64,000 nt of DNA from Nostoc sp. TCL26-01 (GTDB taxonomy: Bacteria; Cyanobacteriota; Cyanobacteriia; Cyanobacteriales; Nostocaceae): positions 5,364,001-5,428,000 of the forward strand of contig NZ_CP040297.1 of NCBI RefSeq assembly GCF_013393945.1. The letters are read 5' to 3'. This document shows positions 17,161-27,100 of this stretch, in pieces. The notes below the pieces were generated by a model, which searched no databases, was not told the DNA's origin, and was given only the letters and a program-made list of their open reading frames with translations. The translations under genes and the position numbers were made by a program. Position 1 is the first letter of the stretch. The number at the start of each line of letters is the position of its first letter.

Positions 17161-18984
17161 CTACAACTTGACTAACTCCGGCGCTTTTACACCATTTTTC
17201 TCATGAGTTTGCAAAGATGTTGTAGCTAGTTTATGTGTCCAAGACTGTAACTCAGGTCGATATTGATAATTTTTGAATTCTTCGTTCGCTTGAGCAATTG
17301 TACTGCTAGCTGGCAAGCCTCTAGTCTTAAATTTGAAAATCAAATCGTCTATGGCACATTCACCGGAGGCTTTCAATAAGTTGAATACATGATAAAGATT
17401 TTTTGGTGATAGCAAACCCTGAATTCCAAAACCTTTCCAGAGAAATTTGAGATACCACAAAGTCACAAAGAAGTAGATGTTTTTCATGTAGGCATAGACA
17501 TTACATTTTTGTGGTTCGTATTTAGTATCTTGTAAGTAACTGTCAAATTCCTTGGTGATATAGTACCCAAAGGGTAGTTGACCTCCGCGATGGATGTACA
17601 TCAGTCCAATGTTAGCGTCTTGCTCTATTAATTCATTAAACTGGTCGTAGACATGAACCATGAGTTTTCTAACTACTCCACGACTTTGTTTGCCAAACTT
17701 GCGGAGGAACTGCAAATCTAAATGCCATTTGCCGACATACATGGGGACGATAATTCCAAACCACCACATATTTTCTAAATACATCCGCCAGCTCATGATA
17801 CTAGCGTGACCGAGTTGTTTATCCTGATCCCGCAGGAGATGGTTACAAGACTCTATGTAGCCTAGATTATAAGCATTATAAACAGCCCGTTTTTTCTCTA
17901 CATCTGGCGCGCCTGTCAACTTGCCACGGACAATTTCGGTGATGGCTTCCATTTGAAAGGTCATCATTACCATGCCCAAGGAATAGAAAGGATCGAAAAT
18001 AGCTGCCGCATCACCAACTACATACCAGTTGTCTGGAGAGAAGATAGTCTTACTCTTATGGGGTAGTCTGGGTAAGTAATGGAAGTCAATTTCTTCGCCA
18101 CTTTTGAGCAGTCGATAGAGAATATTATGGTTTTCTTCTAGAAAGGCATGGAATTTTTCTTTAGTATTGACTGTTTCCGGTGGGATAACCTCATGATGAT
18201 GGGCTACGCCAATAGATAATTCCATTGTTTGTGTATCTGTGGGAATTACCCATACCCAATGCCCATGTCCCATCATGTGATTTGTAGCATAGTAATGGCT
18301 ACAAGTGGCTCCTAAAGGATCATAACCACTGTGAAAGATTGTGCGATCAACATTTTTCACCCGCACCCAAGCTGAACCGTTATTTAGTCCGTGGAGGTTT
18401 TCAGGGCCAGCAACCACGTTATCAGTTTTGCGGCCAACGATAAATTTACGACCGGCTGCATCAACAATGTGTTTGGCTTTGAGTTCTACATAGCTATCTG
18501 CAACTTTGACTTTAACAGTTTTGATCGCATCACCAGAGGTTAAATCTACATCTACAACTCGACCGTTGTAAAAACTAGCTCCCATCTGCTTGTTCATTTT
18601 CAAGACATCAGTCTCGAACTTGGCACGGTTCATCAGGGTGGAAGCAAGCGGGGGCTGTTTAATTGACCAGACGTGATAGTAGTCATCTATTGATTCTGTT
18701 TTATCTGGTTGTTTTGCCCAATGATAGTTTAAGCCGTATTTGGGAGGATGATTTTCAATTAGGTAATCGTACAAACCCAATTCTTTACCGAAAAACATGG
18801 TGGAAATCTCTACAGTTGATTCGCCAACTTTGAGGTCTTTATCTGTGCGTTCTTCAGGACGAGGATCGATTAAGGCAATTTTGATGTTAGGAATGTTGAG
18901 TAGGAGGTGACGGGCTTGAGAAACCCCAGCGATACCAGCACCCATAATGACAACATCGTAGACTTGAGATTGATGGTTATTCAT
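17161..18984 (-). CDS. FAD-dependent halogenase-like protein (copy 1)
   Basis: A 607-residue flavoprotein of the tryptophan-halogenase / CmlS superfamily. It shows the FAD motif GAGIAG (15-20), KVGESTVE (52-59), a lysine in PPKYG (K82) in the region of the halogenase catalytic lysine, the flavin-halogenase signature WVWVIP (243-248, WxWxIP) and GDAAAIFDPFYSLG (324-337). Residues of about 380-607 form a long C-terminal region with aromatic stretches (YMKNIYFFVTLWYLKFLW) that may bind a lipid-like or carrier-bound chain. Halogenation of the PKS product is the best guess; plain FAD hydroxylation remains possible. It follows a close paralogue (19228), and both are in the PKS operon. Confidence 0.85.
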   Translation of the reverse strand: MNNHQSQVYDVVIMGAGIAGVSQARHLLLNIPNIKIALIDPRPEERTDKDLKVGESTVEISTMFFGKELGLYDYLIENHPPKYGLNYHWAKQPDKTESIDDYYHVWSIKQPPLASTLMNRAKFETDVLKMNKQMGASFYNGRVVDVDLTSGDAIKTVKVKVADSYVELKAKHIVDAAGRKFIVGRKTDNVVAGPENLHGLNNGSAWVRVKNVDRTIFHSGYDPLGATCSHYYATNHMMGHGHWVWVIPTDTQTMELSIGVAHHHEVIPPETVNTKEKFHAFLEENHNILYRLLKSGEEIDFHYLPRLPHKSKTIFSPDNWYVVGDAAAIFDPFYSLGMVMMTFQMEAITEIVRGKLTGAPDVEKKRAVYNAYNLGYIESCNHLLRDQDKQLGHASIMSWRMYLENMWWFGIIVPMYVGKWHLDLQFLRKFGKQSRGVVRKLMVHVYDQFNELIEQDANIGLMYIHRGGQLPFGYYITKEFDSYLQDTKYEPQKCNVYAYMKNIYFFVTLWYLKFLWKGFGIQGLLSPKNLYHVFNLLKASGECAIDDLIFKFKTRGLPASSTIAQANEEFKNYQYRPELQSWTHKLATTSLQTHEKNGVKAPELVKL

Positions 18985-19074
18985 TGATGTTTTTCTTGCA
19001 AGTTTGAGTTAGTCAAATTTTGGAGTTGAGCTTAATAGCGATACGTTTCGGTTAGAGCTAAAAATCTAATTTTG

Positions 19075-19176
19075 TGTAGGTTGGGTTGAGGAACGTAGGC
19101 GTAAGCCTTCTCGCAGAGTAACCCAACATTTTTGTAGCTTTGTTGGGTTTCGCGATCGCTCAACCCAACCTACGAT
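19075..19176. repeat. TGTAGGTTGGGTT repeat with inverted ends
   Basis: TGTAGGTTGGGTTGAGG at one end and CTCAACCCAACCTACG at the other, with AACCCAACA and TGTTGGGTT inside. It fills part of the 243-bp gap between the two halogenase-like genes. Confidence 0.75.
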
Positions 19177-19227
19177 CTAATAACAGCCAATTTGGGAAAA
19201 TTTATTCATTTTTTGATGTTCCCTTAG

Positions 19228-21063
19228 TTAAAATTTGAGATTGGCTAATTCGGGAACTGGTGTAGTAACTTTACCATTGGAGTGTACAACTGGTTCGACT
19301 ATATTCTGATTCTGTGTCCAAGGTTGCAACTCAGGTCGGTATTCGTAATCCTCAAACTCTTTTCTCGCTTGAGCGATGACATTGCTGACTGGGGATTTTC
19401 TATTTTTAAATTTGAAAACCAATTCATCTATGACACATTCACCGGCTGCCTTGAACAACTTAAATAGGTGATGAAGATTGCGTGGTTTTAATAAGGCTGT
19501 AATCCCGAAACCTTTCCAGAGGAATTTAATATACCACAGTGCCACAAAGAAGTAAGTGTTTTTCATGTAGGCGTAGACATTACACTTTTTGGGTTCGTAT
19601 TTAGTGTCCTGTAAATAAGTGTCATAGTCCCGCGTTACATAATAATGAAAAGGTAATTGATCGGCTCGATGGGTATACATTAAGCCCAGGTTGGCTTGTC
19701 CTTCAATTAGTTGATCACACTGTTGATAAACATCAGTCATTAAAGAGGTGATGATGTGACGACCTTGTTGACCAAATTTACGCAGGAATGGTAAATCTAA
19801 GTGCCATTTACCAACATACAAAGGTACGATGATACCAAACCACCACATATTTTCTAAGAAGATGCGCCAGCTCATAATGCTCGCATGACCAAGTTGTCTA
19901 TCATGAGCGTGGATGAGATGATTGTTAGAGCGAATTGTGCCGATATTGAAAGCATTATAAACAGCCCGCTTTTTCTCGGCATCTGGCTCACCAGCTAACT
20001 TGGCTCGGATAATTTCTGTGGTACTTTCAATGCCAAAGGTCATCATTACCATGCCCAAGGAATAGAAAGGATCGAAAATAGCTGCCGCATCACCAACTAC
20101 ATACCAGTTGTCTTGAGAAAACATCGTCTTGCTCTTATGAGCTAATCTTGGTAAGTAATGGAAGTCGATTTCTTCACCACTCTTGAGTAGGCGATAGATG
20201 AGGTTATGATTTGCTTCTAAAAAGGCGTAGAATTTTTCTTTGGTGTTGACGGTTTGTGGAGGGATAACACTATGATGATGAGCTACGCCAATGGACAATT
20301 CCATTGTTTGTGTATCTGTAGGAATTACCCATACCCAATGCCCATGTCCCATCATGTGATTGGTAGCATAATAATGGCTACAAGTGGCTCCTAATGGGTC
20401 ATAACCACTGTGAAAGATTGTGCGATCAACATTTTTTACTCGCACCCAAGCCGAGCCGTTATTTAATCCATAGAGGTCTTCTGAATCGAAGATAAGATTG
20501 TCAGTTTTGCGCCCAACAATGAACTTACGACCGGCTGCATCAACAACGTGTTTGGCTTTCAGTTCTACATAACCATCTTCAACTTTGACTTTAACAGTAT
20601 TAAGATTATCACCTGGGGTTAAATCTACATCTACTACCCGACCATTGTAAAAACTAGCTCCCATCTGCTTGTTCATTTTTAAGACATCAGTCTCAAACTT
20701 GGCACGGTTCATCAGGGTGGAAGCAAGAGAAGGCTGGCGAGTACACCAAATGTGATGATAATCGTCAATTGATTCTGTATTTTCTGGTTGTTTGGCCCAA
20801 TGAAAATTCAAGCCGTATTTGGGTGGATGATTCTCAATTAAGTAATCATATAAACCCAATTCTTTACCGAAAAACATGGTGGAAATTTCTACAGTTGATT
20901 CGCCAACTTTGAGGTCTTTGTCTGTACGTTCTTCGGGACGAGGATCGATTAAGGCAATTTTGATGTTAGGAATGTTGAGTAGCAGGTGGCGGGCTTGAGA
21001 AACTCCGGCGATGCCAGCACCCATGATGACAACATCGTAGACTTGAGATTGATGGTTATTCAT
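19228..21063 (-). CDS. FAD-dependent halogenase-like protein (copy 2)
   Basis: A 611-residue paralogue of the protein at 17161. The first 86 residues are identical in the two, as is the whole stretch from NNGSAWVRVK to GVAHHH around the WVWVIP signature, whereas the C-terminal third differs at many positions. All flavin and halogenase motifs named for copy 1 are present (GAGIAG, GESTVE, PPKYG lysine, WVWVIP, GDAAAIFDPFYSLG). The differences near residues 87-112 and in the C-terminal region suggest that the pair acts at different positions or on different intermediates. It is separated from the PKS stop by about 70 bp and is probably cotranscribed with the PKS gene. Confidence 0.85.
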   Translation of the reverse strand: MNNHQSQVYDVVIMGAGIAGVSQARHLLLNIPNIKIALIDPRPEERTDKDLKVGESTVEISTMFFGKELGLYDYLIENHPPKYGLNFHWAKQPENTESIDDYHHIWCTRQPSLASTLMNRAKFETDVLKMNKQMGASFYNGRVVDVDLTPGDNLNTVKVKVEDGYVELKAKHVVDAAGRKFIVGRKTDNLIFDSEDLYGLNNGSAWVRVKNVDRTIFHSGYDPLGATCSHYYATNHMMGHGHWVWVIPTDTQTMELSIGVAHHHSVIPPQTVNTKEKFYAFLEANHNLIYRLLKSGEEIDFHYLPRLAHKSKTMFSQDNWYVVGDAAAIFDPFYSLGMVMMTFGIESTTEIIRAKLAGEPDAEKKRAVYNAFNIGTIRSNNHLIHAHDRQLGHASIMSWRIFLENMWWFGIIVPLYVGKWHLDLPFLRKFGQQGRHIITSLMTDVYQQCDQLIEGQANLGLMYTHRADQLPFHYYVTRDYDTYLQDTKYEPKKCNVYAYMKNTYFFVALWYIKFLWKGFGITALLKPRNLHHLFKLFKAAGECVIDELVFKFKNRKSPVSNVIAQARKEFEDYEYRPELQPWTQNQNIVEPVVHSNGKVTTPVPELANLKF

Positions 21064-21132
21064 TGATATTTCTCGTTTAAGGTTTTTGGGAGTTGGATGT
21101 GATGCTGGTTTTCCAGCATCACTATTTGCCTG

Positions 21133-24100
21133 TTATTTACTAGGTTTGATATCTTGCACTACTACAGCCACCATTTTTTCGACACCTCTTGTCAGTTTGA
21201 CTGGGAAAGTGAGGACTTTAAGTTGACTGTTGGCCGCAGTATCCAGAAATAAAACACTGTCTCCTTCTATACTGTCGATGAGTAAATCAATCGACTTTCT
21301 TTCAGTAGCTTTACGTAAGGCTTCCACGGCAGTCCAAATTCGCGTACCAGCATGAGCTACGGAACTTTTAGCCCCAATTAACTGTTGCATTAACAGTTCA
21401 CGGGAATTACTCAGTAAGGCTGTCCAGTCTTGTCGGGTGCGATGGGTGACTGGTTCGATGTCACAACCTTGCATTCCATATCCAGCCACAGAGATACAAA
21501 CTCGCTCGTCATGGGAAAGAGAAACTGCTATATTCTGGTTATCTAGTCCCGCAATCACTGGTTTTCCTGAATCTGTCCATGTGATTTGGAATTCTGGCAA
21601 CAGATGAGGATTGCTATTTATCAATTGAGCGATCGCCTGCTCAAATAGAGGTATTTCTAATTTATGGCGATCGCTTGGTGATAAACTGTGGATGCCAGGA
21701 GTGTAAGCTAAGGCAACTTCTGGAGCTGTAACTCGGAAAAGATGCGCTTGATTACTCAGTTTCCGGCGCAAAATCCACTCGTCTCTTTGCGTTGGGTTAG
21801 CTAGTTCTTCGACAGTGGGATTATCTTTACGGTTTTCTAGTATCCGCAGTTGATAGCCACTGAGCCTTTCTACCAGTTGTCCATCGGCAGTGGTGACAAA
21901 CACTGTATTTTGATACTGTTTCCCTTCTCGACCTTGTGGTTGTGTCACCCCGATATAGCTAGAAACCTGATTATCTGGTTGGTAGATTTCAATGCTGTCA
22001 ATCTGGATGGGCAAACACAGGTCTTGGGGAATTACCAGTTGTCCAACTTGCAGTAGTGAGTCGCGGCAATAAGGATCTCCCAGCCAGAATGGCCCTTGGG
22101 CGCGATTTAAACTCCCTTCTTGAGTTTCTGTTGAAAATGCGTTTCTTTGGGTTTGGAAGACACACTCTCTGGAGTTGAGGGTATAAATCTGTTGCAGGCG
22201 TTGAAAACTAGGGCCTTGGAACAGCAGCCAACTGTATAGGTCTTTTTGTGGGTCAATATCTAAAGGAGCTTCTGGAAGGTTGATTTGCTCAATTGGTGGA
22301 TTATTTTCTACACCTAAGATAAATGTAGCAGAAAAATGATTGATTGCAAATCCCGTCTGCTCTGTTTTGATACTCACATACACCCGTCGTCCAGAATTTT
22401 TGAACTCTCGTTCCGGTACTTCTGCATATATTTCGATGTCTACTCCCTTGTTGGGGTCTACAACGATGGGACGTTCCAGGCGAATATCTTCAATGCGGAC
22501 GGCAGGGAAACTCTGCTCACCTGTGACGTAGGCAACCGCTTGGGCCATTGCTTCTAAACCAAACACAGTGGGGAACAGATAGGAACCTTTATACAGATGA
22601 TCTAACAGATAAGAATCTCTTTCCAAGCTAAGGTGTGTCCTGGCTAGGATCTCCACTCCCGGTTCACATAACAAAATGCGTTCTAGGAATTTTAACTCGG
22701 CACGGGGTAAAAATCTCTGGGGATACCATGTATCTAGACCGCTTGATTCAAACGCAGAGAGGGCTTGCATTGGGGCAGCAATAACGATGCGGGTATCTCC
22801 GGGGTCATTTTTGATTAAATGCAAGAATCGGGCTACGCCTGCGTCTTTGGGAATGGCTTTAATGCCCATCTTCGCCAGATTACGAACACTGCCCATCCTT
22901 GCACCCATACCGACTTCTTCCCAGACACTAAATGCCATTGTGATCACCGCAACTTCTGGGTGTTGATGTTGGAAGCGGCGTAAAATCAAATCCAGGGCTT
23001 CATTGGCAAAGCCGTACCAAGCATTGCGCTGCATCCCAGTGATGCCGATGACGGATGAGAAACCAACAAACAATTTTAGTGATGTGTTGGCTAGGAGTTG
23101 GCACAGATTCAAAACGCCTTTGAGCTTGGGTTTGAGTTCATCCAACGCAGATTCCGCAGATACTTGCTCTACTAACCGGGGTTTGTTGAGAGCAGCCCCA
23201 TGAATTACACCTGTAATCTCGCCTAAATCTTGTCTGATTTGTGTCAACAAAGATGTAACTGCATCCAGGTCGGCAATATCGCATTCATAATATTGACAAG
23301 TCAATCCCTCAGCGTTAAATCTTTCCAAAGTCCGGGCTATCTCTGTACTGCCACCGCCGCGTCTTTCCACATTGCCATGAGGGTGTGGTGAACGACCAAT
23401 CAGTGCCATGCGTACCCCTGTATTTCTGGCCAAGGCTAGGGCAGACTCTGCTGTGATGCCTTTGCCACCACCAGTCACGAGAATGACATCATCGGCTGAC
23501 CAAATAATTTCCCGGCGTTGATAGTCAACTGGTTCTTGCACCAGGGGACGAGGAATGTAACGAGTTAGCTGCTGGTCATAGCCGACAGATAGGTAAACAT
23601 GGGCGGTGGTAAGTTCTTTAATGACGCATTCAGCTAAGTTCGCGGGACTAACGGTAGGTGAGAAATCAACTACCCGCACCTTTAAATCAGCTCGTTCCAG
23701 ATGCACACTAGCCGCAAAACCCACTGTACAGCACTGCTCGATATCTGCTAGCGGTGGTTGTGTCCCAAACAGTCCCCCACTAAATTGGATATAGGCGATC
23801 GTTGTATGCTCACGGAGAACTCGCGGCGTTGTTGGTGGGGTGGCGATGCTGCGTAAGCGTTCGATGATATCGAGCAAACGTCCGTCTGCTGATAACTCTT
23901 TGTTGCTTGTGCGCGGTAAGATAGCAATAAAATGGGTAAAATCGCTGCTGGTGATTAATGCTTGAGTCCGTGCTTCCGTAAAAGACACCGTTTGCACTTG
24001 GGAATTGCGATCGCTCAATTGCCCAGATAATATCTCTGCTATCTCTTGCTCACCAGCTTCACAGAGAATCAATACATTTGCCGTTTGCCATTTTTCCTCA

Positions 24101-27100
24101 GAATGTTTACCCAAAGTAACTGGTGTAAATTCCTCTGGTACTGCCTGAACAATGTAATCACGAACTTGCGCTGGCTGTTGCTGATCATCAGTCAAGGTTT
24201 TGAGTGCGATCGCTTCTCTTAATGCTACACCCACCGCTTCTTTCAACACTACATTTGACTCATTTTTCGCGGCTGTTTCATAATGACCATTGCCGTTACT
24301 CTCTGGTGTAGCAGCACGCAACGCCTCAGCAACTTCTTGGATGGTTGCATTAGCCAAAGTTGTTGGGTCAATCAAACCTGCCACGCCAACTTCTCTGGCG
24401 ACTGTAGCGATGACTTCTCCGGCTTTAATGGAATCTAAATTCAGGTCATCCAATAGGCGGATTTGCAGGGTGATGCTTTCTTGGGGGAATCCGGTTTGTT
24501 GAGCAATCAGGTTGACTAATAAGTTTTCAATGCTAACAGTAATCGTTGACCCATTTTTTGCCCCATTTGTCCCGTTTACTGCTATAGTGCCGTGATGATT
24601 GGGCGTAGCTTGCCGTAATGCTTCCGCTACCTCTTGGATGGTTGCATTAGCCAAAGTTGTTGGGTCAATCAAACCTGCCACACCAACTTCTCTAGCCACT
24701 GTAGCGATCACTTCTCCGGCTTTAATGGAATCTAAATTCAGGTCATCTAATAGACGGATTTGCAGGGTGATGCTCTCTTGGGGGAATCCTGTTTGTTGAG
24801 CAATCAAACTCATTAACAAACTTTCTACACTAGTAGCTTGGTCTTGCTTGACAGCAACGCTAACTTCTGTATTTGCAACAGGTACTTGATGAGAAACACT
24901 GCTTACAGGCACTTTTTCTCGGTTACTGATAGGAGTAGAAAGCATTGGCTGCTGAGTTTGCACATCCGCTTTGATGACTTCTGTGAGAAACTTGCCGCGC
25001 TGTGAGAAGTAATCAGCTAGGATCTCCCACGGTACTGAATTGGTGGTAGGTGCAGACTCAAACATTTGCGGCATGGGCGTTACACTCGCCGGTGACACCT
25101 GGAATGGACGCTCCAAGGGGTTCTCAATAAAGATGCGTTGAGACGCGGGGATAAACGGATGAACCAACCGACCTTCGTAAACAGTTTCCCAGTTAAGATC
25201 AGCGCCGTGGATAAATAGGGCGGAGAGCATGACATTCAAATCCCGATCAACACCGGGTTTGGATTCCACTGGCAAACAAAGTAGCTCATTGGCAATATCA
25301 CTGACTAAACCAGAAAGCACTTTCCCCGGCCCCACTTCTATCAGCAGGTCGCATTTCTGTTCTAGGGTTTTGACTAGAGAGACGAAATCTACTTGAGCGA
25401 TCGCCTGCTTGCTAAAATACTCCCGTAATGACAATCCTGGTGCTAGCTGTTGTCCGTCTATGCTGGAAAATACTGGTACAGCTATTTCTGTCAGTTGATC
25501 TGGCATCAGTTCATGTTGACCTAAAAACTCGGCAGCAGGTGCAACTAGTTGAGAATGGAAACCGTTGGAAACTGGTAGTCTGACGGCACGGATACCTCCA
25601 GCCACAGCTAGCTCAACGACTTGCTCAATACTAGCCTGTTCCCCAGAAACGACTATTTGCAAAGGACTGTTGATATTTGCCAGGACGATATAACCACTAA
25701 CTTGACGCAACAGGGCTTCAGCTGTTTCTCGTGAACAACCTAAACTAGCCATAGCCCCTGGGCGATCGCTGGCTACTGACATCGCCTGTCCACGCACACC
25801 AGCCAAGCACAGAAGTGTCTTTTCGTCAAATCCTCCGGCGGCATAAACAGCACTCAATTCTCCCAAACTATGACCACCCACAGCCACTGGTTTGATGCCA
25901 AGGCGATTGAGGTAGCGCTGCCAAATCAGGGAAGCCAGACAAATCGCGGGTTGAGCAACTTGAGTGTTTGCTAGGGTTTTTGACCATTCTGTGAGTTGTT
26001 CCTGATTCACAACTCGGTCAAGAGGCAGATAAATCTTTTCCCTCACCCCTGGGGAACCAATTTCACTCAACCAAGCATCCGCCTGGGTGACTAAATCTTC
26101 TGCCCAATCGTATCTCTCTACAAGCGATCGCACCATATTTAATTTCTGCGAACCTTGTCCAGGGAACAAAAAGCCGACGCGGTGGCGACGTACTGCATTG
26201 CCAATCCACACTTCTTTCTGGGGGCTGACAACTGTCTTTCCTGGCGCTGGGGGTGTTTCCCGCAACAGTTTTTCCAGAAGGCTCAAGCGTTCTACTAATT
26301 CTGTCGCTGTACTGGCAATTACTGTTGCCCGGATGGGTAATTGGGGTTCTAGTTCGCGGGTTAAATGAGCCGCCAAATCAACTAGTTCACTCACACTCAA
26401 GCCTGCGGCAATCTGGCTCACAGTCAATGTCCGACGTAACAAGGCAGAAACAGATGCGGCAGCCAACACAAATATCTCTGTATCCTGATGAGAAACTAGT
26501 AAGGCTTTCTCCGTAATCGATGGTTCGAGATGAGTTGCCGGTGGATCACCAGATTCCAGCGTGACGTGGCAATTAATCCCACCAAATCCCATAGCCGAAA
26601 CCCCAGCCCGGAGAATATCTGTCTGAGTGCGGACTTGTCCTTGGAGAATGGGATAGAGACAACGCGCAGAAGTTTCAAATACGACGTTTGGTTCTTTACA
26701 ACCGGCTACTGGTGGGAGAATCCGGCGGTTGACAGCGATGGTAGCCTTGATCAGTGCGCCAACACCCGCAGCCGCTTTTGTATGACCAACGATAGATTTA
26801 AAGGAGGTGACACCGCAAATGCGATCGCCTACTTCACCATCAGCTTTCATCGCCAGGGCGATACCTTCTAATTCTACGCGATCGCCTACTGGTGTTCCTG
26901 TACCATGTCCCTCAATAAAATCAAGTGTTTGCGGACTGTAACCTGCTCGTTCATAGGCGCGGCGTAAGGCTGTGGCTTGTCCTTCCCGGCTGGGTGCTGT
27001 TAGTCCGCCTTTGCCGTCAGAAGAGATTCCCCAACCATTCAAGACTGCATATATATAGTTGCCATCAGCACGAGCATCTTCTAAGCGCTTCAAGACGACA

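Noticed and set aside
24290..24799. Plus-strand frames of about 70 residues inside the PKS gene
   Set aside because: They are antisense shadows of the two duplicated ACP domains, which explains why they resemble each other.
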